Position numbers and translations under genes: made by a program. Of a stretch of DNA of 64,000 nucleotides, positions 45,965 to 58,883 are shown one piece after another. The stretch covers positions 754,348 through 818,347 of the forward strand of contig CM060471.1 in assembly GCA_030544235.1 (NCBI GenBank). The letters run 5' to 3'. The stretch is from Lepturacanthus savala. Taxonomy: Eukaryota > Chordata > Actinopteri > Scombriformes > Trichiuridae. The notes under the pieces are model-generated. The model was not told where the DNA came from. It ran no database searches and saw only the letters and a list, made by a program, of their open reading frames with translations. Every line of letters starts with the position of its first letter. Positions within the stretch are counted from its first letter, which is position 1.

Positions 45965-47310
45965 AGAAACATGTCAGATAGTGCAGGTAGACTTCATTGT
46001 TGTTACAGGTCACCAATCAACATCTAGTTCCTGGTGGAATCTTTAACCTGGACTGGTTGGACAGTAGAGATGTTCTGTACAAAAATGGTGCAATATTTTA
46101 TTCAGTGTAATATTCATATTCTCTGTGCACTCACACCATGTGTATTTTATCACTGCAAATCTTTTCACTTGCATAATGAATGATAGGCATGTATTTGTAT
46201 GTTCAGTCTTTATGTTTTACTATCCTTAATTTTAGCTTTGGATTTTGACTCGCTCATTAAAGTTATAATTTCAAATAAAAGTCCTTATTCATACACACGC
46301 CCCATGACACACACTCATGCATATTCATGTTTTCATCCATGCACAGATGCACGCATTCAGAAAAAAACTTGCCTGTCTGCATGATACCATGTGATGCATG
46401 AAGGGAGGTGTTAATCTTTAGTTTTTGCAGTGACAAGTGGGCTGGCTCATTCCAGCAGGTGACTGTTGTGCTACTGTCCCCCTCGGAGAGACTTCCAACT
46501 CAGGTACAGATATTAATACAATTTATTGAGCTTTTATTCTAACAAAAAAAATATATCAGCTAATCTGAAAAATGTGCTTTTATTTCATCTGCTACAATTA
46601 TGAAGATTAAAAATTTACAATGCCAGACTTTTCTTTTTCAATGTCAAATACGAGGAAGATCTAAAAATGATCTGAAATCTATAGAAAGGGAAGGTTTAGT
46701 GGTTTTATACAAGCATTTAATTTTACATTATATAAAGTAAAAGTAATAAATAATGTGTTCAAAATATACTATATATCTGTCTTTTTTTGACTGACAAGTC
46801 AAGTTGTGCCTTCATTGTACAAAAGTGAAAATATCTGAGACAAGTATAGTGAAGGTTATAGACAGGAGAACAATTGGTAACCAGAGATGCAGTATTATCA
46901 GTAGTAATACAATGCTGGAACGGTTAAAAAACAAAACAAGATGTGGTCAAGGTGATAAATAACATTTGTGATCATGTTTCACAGTGAAATCTGATCAAAC
47001 ATAGAGCTGTGTTGTCTAAATAACAAATTGGACTGTAGAGAATTCTGAATGGTTGTTGTAATTTAATAATAAAAAAAAAGCAGAGGGACGCTCTAAAAGA
47101 AGTGATTGTGAATGGGTGAGGTGGCATCACATCACTGCTGACACAACAGGGCTGAGTGTTTCATAAATACGCTTCTATTGATCTGTTAAACAGCAAAGAC
47201 TGCAAGAATAGAGACTCTGAAGGTCATGTTGATCCTGAATAAAAAAAAAAAAAAAACACATGCTCAACTCAACAAATGTGTTCTTTCCATCCTATTCACA
47301 CTTCATCTAT
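45965..47310. other. Non-coding interval
   Basis: No gene is recognised. An A run of about 16 bases lies at 47240-47256. Confidence 0.45.
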
Positions 47311-47314
47311 TGCA

Positions 47315-47505
47315 GCCTGTCCATCCTGAAAAAAGGACCCTCCTTTGTTTCTTCCTCTTTTTCTTCTGTTAAAGGGTTTTTTAGGGAGTTTTTCCTTGTA
47401 TGCTCAGGGTCTTAGGACAGGGGATGTTCAGTTGCTGTTGCACAAACTGTAAAGCCCATTGAATCGAATCTGTGATTTGTGATTTGGGGTTATATTTGAT
47501 GATGA
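47315..47505 (+). repeat. Dispersed fish repeat tail, copy 2
   Basis: It contains tgtccatcctgaaaaaagga, ccctcctttgtttcttcctc, a ttttttagggagtttttcct phrase, and an end aatctgtgatttgtgatttgg...tatatttgat. It matches the order of the copy at 30367-30525, and the middle part is better preserved here. It is probably the 3' tail of a fish retroelement. Confidence 0.68.
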
Positions 47506-47509
47506 GACA

Positions 47510-50500
47510 CTGCTTCAGAACAACAAAAGACTAATTTAAATTCATTAGTCCAACAGAGAGAGAAAAAGAGAAGGCAGTGATACATAGTCGTACAGAAATA
47601 TACTCTGAATCTGTGATAGAAATGTCCGCTTGTCTAAGAAGTTAATCATGCGTCTGGATTCAAGCGCGACGTTAAGCTATTTCTGATGGAGCAAAACAAA
47701 ACCAAACACATGCCCTGGTTCACTTAGCACTTTGAAGCTTGGATAAACCATTAACCTCCAGGAAACCAACTGCTTTAAATATAAGAGCAACTCCTCCTGA
47801 CTTTCTGTAAAAATGCCTTCTGGCATTTAAACTGCATTTTTGTCTTCGCAAAATTCCTTAAACAACTGTTTTGATCTGACATCCGCTGGAGCACAGTTCC
47901 TTTGACACACGGGAGTGTGAGTTTTAAGTAACTTGTTGAGATAGAAATATTTTGCAGTGTTGAGGTTTGAAGGTCATTAGAGGTGGCAGGAACCCCCGGG
48001 GCAGGGCTGAGACTTACCACCCATGTACACGGTTCTGTTCCAGTGAACCACAGATGGGTGACACAATGTCATTTGCAGTAAGTGAGCATGTAATGGAGTT
48101 GTAAGTGCCCCAAGCAGAAAAGGAAATAAGCCAATTGCCTAAGTTGTTTCCAGAGTTCATCCCTTGAATCCTATTGTTGGCAGTGGATGACGAACCGCTT
48201 TGAATACAAAAGGGACACTCTCAGAAAATGCTGGAAGAAAACCTCAGAAATATAAAGTTTCATACCCAAGGAAGTTAGGTTTTGTCTTTGTTCATGGAGA
48301 GTGCTGTGGAAACTGTATGCCAAAGGTCAGGATGTGTTTTGGTTGTAAGTGGTTGTTCAGTGTGATGTCTTGTTTTGTACACAGAGCTGCTTGTTTCAGG
48401 TTCAAGCTCCACAAAATGGGAAGAGAGGATGTGGAGAAAACAGCTCAACCTAGTGGGTCAACACAACAGAGGGGCAGCTGTCCGAAATGTGCTGCTCAGT
48501 GGGTGAAACCACATGATAAAGTAAAAAATGCAAATGACTAATTCGCCACAGCTCTATAATACTCAGGATAATGACTGCCCTAACTATGTTAACTACTTCA
48601 AATACATTCAGTTACATTTAAAAACATCTTTTTCAAGGCCTGATACTCCACATGCTATTATGGGCAAGAAAACCTCAACAACAGTCACATCAAGCTGAAA
48701 AATGCAGAATTAACAGTAGGGTTAATAGTGTGTTTTTGAAGGTCATCGTTCTCTCTCTGTAGTCAGTTTCTAACAAGATTAGACATTTAAGTAGAGGAGT
48801 GAAATTTTAGAAGAGTTTTAAAATTATTATTATTTAGACATTTATTATTTATTTATGTATCTATCAGATACAACACTAATATTTGCTTAATAGAAAAAAT
48901 GTTTACTAATATCTTAGCTTATCTTGTGAGCACGCTAATATTTGCTTATTAATATTAAAGACAGAATTATTGCTGAAGCTGATGGAAATGTTTTTTTTTT
49001 TTTTAATTCATGGGTCCTAAATGATTTCTGGATTACAATGTCTAAAAATGACTAAGTCTACGTTAAATATTTTGTTGAGATGTGTGCCTTCAATATCTCT
49101 AATGTTTCCAACAATTTTCATGCCTATATATATTCAGAATTTACATTTTTAACTTAAATTTTATCAAGGGGCATATATGGCTCCCTACCCTTTTCCTTGG
49201 ATTGTAGTGCCAAACAGCCTTGGAGAAACACAGATTTTCAACGTGAAAGTTCTTTATTTAATGTTCTTCACCTTTAATCAGTGAGTCTGTTTGACAAGTC
49301 ATGTTAAGAGGCACAAGCTGAGCAAATTTTAACAATGGTTTGTCTCGCCGTCACATCTGAATGTCCACCACCCACAAAACAGCATCACAGAAGCACAGAT
49401 GTTTGATGTGGAACTGCTTTACTTTGTGTTTTACTGGTTTTAATCCCCAGGTCCATTTGTTCTGGAGATAGAGACCAATAAAAACCTCCTGAACAATGAT
49501 CACTTAGGCAGAAGTTGACTACAGGGCAAAGAAGACAACTACTCCCATGATCCCATGCTACGTTATGACATTATGATCTCTTGTTATTTTGTTGATTGAA
49601 AGACCCCTAACACCAAAAAATCTGCATACTGTGCATTTAATGCAAGTTTTCATTCCCTGTTGTTTTGTGATATGGATTTGTGTCATTGAGATAAACAGTG
49701 GTGTTAATTATTCATTAAACTATTAAAGAGGAAAAAGGTGTGAATCCAGAGAGCAACAATAAAACCTGAAACATCTAAAAACAGGACGGAAATATTGCAT
49801 TTCTGTTTTTCATGATTTATTTTAGGAACGTTAAAGTCTCCTTATCAGTTCACACAGGTCTGATCATGATTTATTTATATAATCTGTTTCTGCTGACATT
49901 TTTGATAACATTTTCACTGCTTTCATTCAGTCATTTGTATGCACAAATTGACAATGTAAATAAAAAACGTACTGGTGGATGGAAAAGCACTTATTACTAT
50001 CCATGGACATGTTCTGTTCTTCAGCTAATCAGCACCTCTAGTAATTAAATTACTGAGAGTGAAAACTACAGGGAAAAGCAGAAACAAATTTGATTTTGCT
50101 GCTTGTTTTACTTAAAAACAATATCTGCATGGCAGCTGGAGTTTTGGTTTTAGGCTGATAACCTATAAATGCTGCAGTAACTCAGCATCTTTTGATTTTC
50201 CAGTGGGATGCTGAGTTTTTCTCCTTTTGTTCACATCAGGGTACTTAGGAGGGGATTATGGGAAGCTAATAGGACATTATTTCTATGACCTCATGGAGTG
50301 AGCTCCAAAGTCTGGCAGCATGGGTGCTAGCTGTAGCCAGGAGGAAGTGGAGTCTGTGACTGGAGCCCATTTCACTCAGTCAGATAGCGGTGATTCAAAC
50401 CCCATTTGTTTTGGGCGTAGAGGATGCTCTCAGTGGTTTGGCTGTGATTGATCATTCCTCTGCCCGTGATCGCACCATGACACTATTCCAGTTTCCACAT

Positions 50501-52180
50501 TATTTTTTCCCCTGCTAACTTAGACCAGTTTGGTCCTGTGGTGCTTCCATTATTGGCTCAGTGACAATTCTTTGGACTCCACCCAGTAAAAAAGGTCTTG
50601 GGCCATTGCTTTGGACAAGAGCAAACCTTTGCATGGAAACATTGTTGTATGTTTACAGAGAGTTACTGGGGCAAAACACATCCTACCTTGGCACAACAAC
50701 AGACTGCTCATTATTAAATACATATTTAAAGCCTAATTAAACTGCAGAACGTCTTCTGTACCTGCACCGCATTTTCATAAACCCTGCCACTGCCTAAAAT
50801 GAATTTAAAATCCATCACCATACATTAAATAAAGAGTAGACATATCTCTATATGCATTTGAAGCACATTAGGCACCCTTGGTTTATTGTACAAAAATGTA
50901 AAAAACCTTCAAAGCCAAAGTAGCAGCCCGACTGAGGACTGTTACTAGTTTTGTATCCCAAGGCAACTGTCCCATTATGATTAAATGTATTGACACAGTA
51001 CAAAGAGGCAGGAAAAAGAGAATCATGCATGGTAAACATTCCCAGATTGCTATCTTAAAAATAGATCCGAAAGCAATCAAAGCACTGGACGGAAAAAAAC
51101 AAAGGAGACAAAATATGAAAGCAAACATGTGAATGAAATTATGAGGATTCCCCAAGATGGAAAAAAAAAATCAAAACAGGCAACACAACAAGACTTTATT
51201 TGTGTCCTGTCTTACTGTTCTTATTGTCAACACAGTGCTACTCATAATGTCTTTATATTAGATGTTACAGGAGGGTGAACAAGAGGTTGGAGCTTTCATG
51301 TGTCTTTGATACATGGACGATTTTCCTCCAACAATAGCAGCTGTGGGAAAAAATGTGGAAAATAGGCAAGAGTGGTTTAGGTGGATGGCTGTGTGGAGTG
51401 GTTTTCTTACAGAACAACAGGGACTGTCTCTTAAGATAATTGTAAATGCTATGACAGTATCAAATCATGGATTTATCACGTTTTTTGTTACAATCTTTAT
51501 GCATTGAATTCTCGATAGGAGGCAAAACGCATAATCCAGTGAGCATGTTACAAAAATATAAAAACGGTAGCTCATCTTAAAATTCCAAGTCAAGAAGGAG
51601 AAAATACTAACATTTTACATCGTCACATCCTTACTTTTTTTTTGCTAGAAGATGATTCATAGTTTGCTTTGGTCACACATTTTCAAAGACTAGTGCTACA
51701 TAACGTAAGCTGAATGCTCCCACCTTAGTCAAGGCTTGTGTTTTCAGAACCAACATAACAGTACACTCTAGGATGTAGCACAGTGCAGCAAGAGCCAGAC
51801 AGGAAGTCAGAAAGGAAAGGCGCAAATCAACCGGGTGATTTTCAAAATAAAACAGATTAAAATGCAGACTTCCACCTTCTTGTCCACTGAAGAAGAATGA
51901 AAAAAATGACATATGAACAATTCAACAGCAATTAAATATCAGACAGGTAAAATAACTTTTGGGGTGTTGGTTGTTGTTCTCCTTAAACTTTGTCATATAA
52001 GACCACTATGACTTATTTAAACATTTTCCATTCCGCTGGTACAAAAATAATAAGCTGTCCACAATGGTGTTGCTGTTTCTCTGTCTTTAATATAAAGGCC
52101 CAGTCAGTGTGTCGATAATGTGTGACATTATTATAACATTTAAAAATAAAATGGCTAAACATGTTTATTATCTTCCCTAC
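47510..52180. other. Non-coding region upstream of kcnj16
   Basis: About 4.7 kb without a recognised coding exon. A T run lies near 48991-49004. Because a splice acceptor opens the kcnj16 coding exon at 52183, this region is probably partly intron, and one or more 5' non-coding exons may lie here or further upstream. I could not identify them. Confidence 0.5.
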
Positions 52181-52192
52181 AGACTCTGCAAG
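52160..52192 (+). promoter_or_regulatory. kcnj16: kcnj16 splice acceptor and 5' leader
   Basis: A pyrimidine-rich tract ttattatcttccctac is followed by AG at 52181-52182, a good 3' splice site. Ten bases of leader (actctgcaag) then lead to the ATG at 52193, which has A at -3. This favours 52193 as the start and argues that frame codons upstream are intronic. Confidence 0.75.
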
Positions 52193-53425
52193 ATGCATAA
52201 ACAATATAAATCTGTGAACTGTGAGTCTGTCAAGACCGATAATGGACATCAACCCAAACAATTCCGATATGTGCGCAAAGAAGGAAGCTGTAATGTTGTG
52301 TTCCGCCATGTTCCTGAGGAGTGGTTGCTCTTTGTGACTGACATCTTCACCACCTTGGTGGAAATTAGATGGAGGGTGATGTTCCTGATCTTTGCTCTGT
52401 CTTACATCCTGTCCTGGCTCTTCTTCGGCATTTTCTACTGGGTCATCGCTCTCAGTCATGGTGACGTCAAAGACCACATGATTGAGCCCTGCATGTACGA
52501 AGTGCGCAGCTTCACAGCTGCTTTCCTCTTCTCTCTTGAAACTCAAACCACTATTGGCTACGGTTTCAGGGGAATGTCCGAGAACTGCATGGTCGCCATT
52601 GTTGTCGTCACCATCCAAGATGTCATCAGCTGCTTCATTGACACGTTTGTGATTGGAATCGTCGTCGCCAAAATGGCATCTGCCAGGAAGAGGGCACAAA
52701 CAGTTGGCTTTAGTACCTGTGCTGTCATCAATCTTCGTGATGGTGGCTTGTGTCTCTCCTGGAGAGTTGGCGACTTCCGCAGGCATCACTTGGTGGAGGG
52801 GACAGCTCGGGCGCAGATAGTCCGCTCCACATTGCACGCCACAGGGAAAATGGATGTGACATATGAAGATCTGATTATCCAGCAGAAGGACATCATCCTG
52901 GTCACGCCTACCACTATCTGCCACAGAATCGATTCCAGCAGCCCTCTGTACAACATGAGTTTGGTAGAATTGAGGAAAGCAGACTTCGAGCTGGTGGTTT
53001 CATTCACCTATACAGATGACAGCACAGGTATCCTGCACCAGACCCGCACCTCATACACTCCGTCTGAAATTCTCTGGGGTCACCTGTTCCAGGAGATGAT
53101 CAGGGTCAGCAGGAGGCACTACAGGGTGGACTACTTCCTGTTCAATCAAACTGCGAAGGTGCTGGTGCCTGAGGTGAGCTCTGAGCTGTATGAACACAAG
53201 AAGCAGCTGCGGCCCTCTCCTCGATCTTCCCCACGGCAATCTCCTAGAGATTCTCCACGGCCCTCTCCAAGGTCACAGCGGCAAGATCATGAAGCACTTC
53301 TGAAACCACCGACTGTAACGGTGGACCTTGTGAAGGACAACCAACCTGAACGAACCATTTCAACATCTCAAGCAAATCAAAACACTTTAACTCTACCAAA
53401 TGACCCTACAAATCCAGAAATGTAA
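52193..53425 (+). CDS. kcnj16: Kir5.1-like inward-rectifier K+ channel (kcnj16)
   Basis: The single coding exon gives 410 residues (human KCNJ16 has about 418). Order: cytoplasmic N-terminus with KEGSCNVVFRHV (29-40); TM1 about 62-86; turret; pore helix and filter TIGYG (120-124); TM2 about 133-159; cytoplasmic Kir domain with KMASARKRAQT, WRVGDFRRHHLVEG, HRIDSSSPLY and EILWGH. Cys100 and Cys132 match the conserved extracellular disulfide. The segment DSTGILHQTRTSYTPSEILWGH is closest to Kir5.1. Kir5.1 normally pairs with Kir4.1/4.2 in epithelial and glial membranes and confers pH sensitivity. Odd points: Asp150 at the rectification position, where mammalian Kir5.1 has Asn, and an SPR-repeat tail at 341-361. 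The frame continues upstream to 52109 without a good start, so the ATG after the splice acceptor is preferred. Paralogue identity (a or b copy) is uncertain. Confidence 0.93.
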   Translation: MHKQYKSVNCESVKTDNGHQPKQFRYVRKEGSCNVVFRHVPEEWLLFVTDIFTTLVEIRWRVMFLIFALSYILSWLFFGIFYWVIALSHGDVKDHMIEPCMYEVRSFTAAFLFSLETQTTIGYGFRGMSENCMVAIVVVTIQDVISCFIDTFVIGIVVAKMASARKRAQTVGFSTCAVINLRDGGLCLSWRVGDFRRHHLVEGTARAQIVRSTLHATGKMDVTYEDLIIQQKDIILVTPTTICHRIDSSSPLYNMSLVELRKADFELVVSFTYTDDSTGILHQTRTSYTPSEILWGHLFQEMIRVSRRHYRVDYFLFNQTAKVLVPEVSSELYEHKKQLRPSPRSSPRQSPRDSPRPSPRSQRQDHEALLKPPTVTVDLVKDNQPERTISTSQANQNTLTLPNDPTNPEM

Positions 53426-54010
53426 AAAAAAAAGACAAAATGAAATGATGATTCTACTGAATCCCATTTACTGTAAAAACATTTCAAAAATATGTCTATG
53501 TTTTTGAAAAAATTGATTCAAGAGACATACCACACCATATCTGTTTTTTTTAGCAACAAACACACAACCATTGCAGGTTTGAAAACTAGTGCCCATGTAT
53601 TCCAATGAATGCAGCTAAGATAGTGAATGGATCCTTAACTGTAGTTTAGATAAAAATTAAGCTTCTTATAAGAACATTTTTTGTTTTATTTGATGTTACA
53701 CTGTCAGCCACTAGACAGACACCTTGATGATGATAATATGGGAAACAGATTTTCACTTAGTTGATTATGGATTCCATATTTAAACTGAGGAAATGCTACA
53801 GTCACTAGCCTATGAATGAATGTGTTCATATGAGTGGTTCTTGCATGAGGCCCCTTCTATTTTAAATGTGTATGTTCCTTTTTTTAAAGTCTCTGCACCT
53901 TATTCCTCCTGTTAATACATAACCTATTACACACCATAAGAACATATTTTCTTAATGTAATATAATTAAGTAATCTCACTGCTAATGCTGACAGTAAATA
54001 AACAGTAGTC
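53426..54010 (+). other. kcnj16: kcnj16 3' UTR with candidate poly(A) signal
   Basis: AT-rich sequence follows the stop codon. A canonical AATAAA lies at 53997-54002, about 570 bases after the stop, and is the first strong polyadenylation signal. A longer UTR cannot be excluded because ATTAAA occurs again near 55545. Confidence 0.5.
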
Positions 54011-54014
54011 ATGG

Positions 54015-57000
54015 GGGTAATGTTAGGAATGCCCCTTATTTTGAGAGAAGTCAACAGAGTTTATATAAGAAACATGGAAAATGTTCTTTCGTCTTTGTAG
54101 CCGTCATTTGTTTCGTCATCATGGTCATGCTGAAAAGACACAAGAGGTTGTTACTGTTGTGTAAGTGTGATAGGTTGTCACTAATTGCCTCACTAATTAA
54201 CTAGCCTACAACTTCTCTATAAATATAGTGCAGACCAACGTTTTGGGTTGTTTGTCTTATTTTGGTAATCTGGAAGGACTTCTTACTTCTTACGCCTTAC
54301 AACAGATCCGAAAATGACAAAATGCTGATACAATTCAGGTCAGTCTGCATAACATTCATGGATCACTGAATCACTGACTACGCAACAAGTATCTTGAATT
54401 GGGACAGAGAGTTAGCACAAATGAGAACAATTTGTCACTCTATGTTCACTCTTCAACAAGAAAACTCACACCTTTAAAGTTAAGATGGATGATGCTGAAA
54501 CCAGAAACCAATTTTTGAATCTGAGTTTCATATTCCGGAAAAGCCTTTTTTTAGTCTTTTTTTTCGTGCTGAGGATAATTTTCCAACTCTCCCAGTCATT
54601 CAGTGGCTGGACGATCTGGTCCACTTCTGTCCTCCCAAGACCAAGGTGAGGATACTTTGGCTTAAAAGGAGTCAGCAGTCAACAATCCAGACTTCCATGC
54701 CAAGAAACAAGGGGAATTCAACCATTTAAGCATGGAACACTCACTGCTGTATCCTTATATGCTAAGAGTGATGATCAATGCTAATCCATGACTGTTCTCT
54801 TATCAAAAAGAGTATTTTCTCTTTGACTTATAACAAAATCTTCTTTACTTATTTCTTTTGAAGGGGGCTGTAGGCAATAGCTCTAACTGACTCTTTCTAC
54901 TGGAACAACCTCTGGTCAGGAACTGTCAACAACATAAATAGTCATGTCTGAATTTTATTCTTATTTTCATGCATTACCCTTCTCTCTTCCATTGACATCT
55001 AGAGTGTTACATGTGAACTTTCTGTGATAGATAAATGTATCCTTCACTTATTTTTGTGCTCTACATGTGTTTAGTTTTAGAAAACTGTAAATAGTAAATT
55101 GAGTTATCCTGCTGGATTGGGCTACTGACTGTTGGTAACTGTCGTAAATAATATGAACAGTCTGTGAGCAACTTTGCTCTGTTCTATTCTTAGTTTAGTC
55201 CTGTGTATTTTCCCCCACTCTTTGTGTGTGAGGCCTCTGTATTATATAGTCAGGGTATTATAGGGTTTGTTGTTGCATGTACCTTTGTTCTATTAGATTC
55301 TCTGCAACTGTAGCAGAGAGTTGTCGTTGAATTTATTTTGCAACTTAAATTCAAGCTTGCAAACTCTAAACTGTAAAGCAAATTGGGTTATAATAATGTT
55401 AACAACCTGTATTTAAACTGCTCTATATGTACTATGTTTTAGTTTATTTTTCTCTCTGTTTTTGCTGACTATTTTATTATTATTATCATGGAGCGTGGCT
55501 GTGCTGTGATGAATGCTTTTCTTTTCTTTTTTTAATTTCCCTTATATTAAAGTTGTCATCCTCTCACCCTCTGAGTTTCTGTATTGTAGCAGATGTTCCT
55601 GCATCTGCACCCTCTGAATCCACTGCATTTCTACAATTGGCCCTTTAATGTCTGAATGTATTATTTTAGGGAATTGTTCCTATTCAAACAGTAATAAAAA
55701 CTTGACAGCATGAAATTTAATTAAATTTATTTATTTTTTTTGTTTCTCACTCAGACATGTGAGCAATGTGAAAAACATAATTTTGATCATTTCATTCAAA
55801 GTGTTACTGCAATAGACTGGGATACGTTTCAGCCACTGACAATGTTGAAGATGCATGAAATTTAATTTTGAGTTCATTTATTATAGTTTTAGATAAACAT
55901 CTTCTTTTCAAACCAATGAGAGTTAGATAATTACCACAGTTTATTCCTAATATGATAAGACCTCAGGAAAATCCAGGTGATTGGGAAGCATGCAAACTTT
56001 TTGCTATTAATCTCACTGATAGGTCTGCACTTAATAAAGCTGATACATTTAAATCAACAGGACTCTAGTTTGATTCAGAATTTTATTTTAGGCCTCATTA
56101 ATTTCATGAGAAATAAAACCAACGCTAGCATATTAATACTGCATCAGTCAATTGATAGCTTTACTCTCCAAGTAAGAAAACAAATTATTGAACAGCTTTT
56201 ATTTCTGATTATTGATTATGGTGATATTAGATACCAGAATACCTTTCACATCTTCACATCTTCATCCTTTAAATGTACTTTACAATTTGTTTTCATATGA
56301 ATTTACATTAACTATAAACCGTGGACCCTCCCTGGTGAGGTGCTCTGGTCACATCCCTCTGGACGACCCAGGAATGCTGGAGACTCTGTCTCTCAGCTGG
56401 CCTGGGAACGCTGTGGGTTCCCCTGGAAGAGTAGTTGGAAGGGTAGTTAGTAGTTATAGTTTGATGTTTAAAGGTGGGGTCGACCTCTTCATTACCTCTA
56501 AAAGTCATGCATCTGTTGGAGATAGATCATGGTTTTTGTTGATGAACAAAAGCTTTGAGCAAGAAGGTCACTTTGATGTTGAGTAATCAGACAGACAAAT
56601 GTAACCAGACACTACTTTACAACATGCTGCTGTGTTGCTCTGATTTATATCATTGTGTAATCTCCAGAAAAATCCAAAATAGATCAATCCAAAATTCATG
56701 ATGTTAGTAAGGCACAAGATCATGAAAGTGTTGATTTACTGTGACACTCTTATTTTTAACTATTGGCTCAAGCTTGAGATTCAATTGATCTAAGAAGTTA
56801 CATCTTTTTCTATTTTGCATGTCTACAAACATACACAGATGCAGATGTAAACCAGAAATAAGGGTTCATGCTCGGTCAAAAGTCATCTTCTCATCCACAT
56901 TAAGAGGAGCAAGTAGGTTGTTGAGAAGAACAGATGCTGTTAAGCAGATACATGTTCACAACATTAAGTACGAAAATAGGCACATCATGAAATCAGAAAC

Positions 57001-58350
57001 GCCACGAATGTCAAATGTTTCTACTCTGAATTAAATGATGAAATGAACTAAAATACTTGACTCTCACTGTCTACTAAAAAGTCTATAATTCATGAAATGA
57101 AAAGTACATTCTGGGACACATAGTTTTAAAGCCTTTATACACCATTTGATCAAAAGGAATGGTTCAGTCCAAGAACTACAGGGAGTTCTATACAGTCACA
57201 CTTTCCTGTCTGCAAACCTTGATAATAATAAATAAGAAATATACACATTACAAAGTGCTGTAGCCAAAAATTGCAACAAATGGTATGAAAATGACACTGA
57301 ATGTATACTACACAGTCATGTTTCTGGCTGGAAGTCAGTTTAAGAAAGCAAACGTTGATGCTGCTATGACAGCTCATCTATTTTGAATCTATTTTCATGT
57401 GAAGACTGCATATGAAACATACTCAGCATAAAATAAAATCTAGCATCAGGAACGTGGCATTTCAGCCTAATTTATTAATGGAGAGGCTAAGAGGACGCTG
57501 GCATAAAATGTATTAGTGTATATGGTAGTTTAGCTTTAAACATAATCATTAATCTGCTCATGATAACTTAAAAATGAACAAGGTTCCTCCTGCATACTTG
57601 AGTTTATCAAGATGCTTTTTGCCGCCTACAAGTGGGGAGTGAAACAAAGTTGATATCCAGTGTCCTCCTGTGTCCTGTGTTGCTGTCTGCTGCTCATTTC
57701 CATCCCAGAGCTGTGTTTGTAGGAGTTTATCACTGGTTAACTCCAGTGCAGCTCTCCACCTTGTGGCCCACATGCAGCACTGGGCTCCTGCTGCTGCTGC
57801 TGCATGCATCGCTCTCTTTATTGCTGGAAATTGGGCATGCAAAGAAAACACACAGAACGCACACAGTTCACTGACACAGGTGGTTTGGACTAAATATATG
57901 AGCTGCTATAAATAACCACAACTTAAAATAAGGCCCAGAGAGAGGAAAAAACATGCAAGTTGCGGGTTAATGTTTATCATGAATTAGTAAGCAGGAAGAA
58001 CGATTTAGTCAATGGCTTTAAGACAACACGACTGCAGCCTGACCTAAAATTATAGGGCAACAGATGCATAGTCTAAACATCCGAAGCAACTTGATAGCTC
58101 AGTGGAGAAAGACAGTCATATCATAATACAGGCATGTAGGCCTTTATTGAGTGAGTCATTCTTTCCGACAGAACACATTTTCCATACCCACATTAAAAAA
58201 TATGATCTATAAAAAAAAAGGATATCAGAGAAATGAGAATGATGGACAGCTGGGTTGCACAGCAGGTGGCAAGAGGCACAGAGGTTACCTTTTCTCATTT
58301 TCTTTGGCCAGGTTTAAAGCAAGAATAGAACCTGATGATTTTACAAAGTT
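54015..58350. other. kcnj16-kcnj2 intergenic region
   Basis: No gene is seen between the two channel genes. Apart from the LINE fragment at 56325-56440, I recognise no transposon. A short CTG-rich stretch (ctgctgctgctgctgcatg) occurs at 57788-57806. In mammals the space between these genes is also gene-free. Confidence 0.5.
56325..56440 (+). mobile_element. LINE 3' fragment (Tx1/Rex-like family)
   Basis: The sequence accctccctggtgaggtgct, gaatgctggagactctgtct and ctcagctggcctgggaacg matches the 3' end of the LINE family whose reverse transcriptase is at 21615-22230 (there on the minus strand, ending ctggcctgggaatgc). Only about 115 bp is present, as expected for severe 5' truncation. Confidence 0.7.
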
Positions 58351-58386
58351 CTTTTATTTATTTATTTATTTATTCATTTATTTCCC
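58350..58386. repeat. (TTTA)n microsatellite
   Basis: About eight TTTA units with one interruption (ttcattta) make a simple tetranucleotide run upstream of the kcnj2 promoter. Confidence 0.93.
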
Positions 58387-58883
58387 CAATATTGCATCAC
58401 TAAAGTTAAAACATTTTGCGTAGCTGTTTTCTTATGTGCGTTTATTTTATTTAAATAGATGATGATGCACTTTCTTGTATTTAGTCCAACCTCTTTCAAT
58501 TCAGAAGCTCTTTGAACATTTCTTAACCTTTTGTTTGATTTTCCAATAATTTTTCTCTTTTGATGTAGAATGCTAGTAATAATGTAGTAACCTTGTTTAC
58601 TGCTGTCTCGCTGTATTACTTCTGTATTTAGTAAAATAAAGCTACTTAACTGAACTTTTTTTTGCCATAAATGTATTATCAGATTTAAGTGTTTAAGAGT
58701 AAACTCTTATATCTTGATCGTTATTTTGTTTGTATTTCTTTTATAGTAATTAATATTTAATACATCACTAATTAGTGTGTAAACTCTGTAGGTGTTCCGC
58801 TCACATCATAGGTGAAACGCACACAACTTTGACACAGGAACAGAGTAGAATTGCGCCTGTTGTGTGCGCTCCCCTGCTGTCGC

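Noticed and set aside
48200..48541. Possible 113-residue protein with several cysteines
   Set aside because: It starts at TTG and shows no recognised family. The cysteine spacing (CCGNC, CPKC) does not form a known finger.
52109..52192. N-terminal extension of Kir5.1
   Set aside because: It opens with GTG, has no similarity, and a good splice acceptor at 52181-52182 places it in an intron. An ATG at 52118 or 52151 would be possible only if that acceptor is unused.
52013..52924. 303-codon minus-strand frame opposite kcnj16
   Set aside because: It is the antisense shadow of a conserved channel coding region and has no recognisable domain or promoter.
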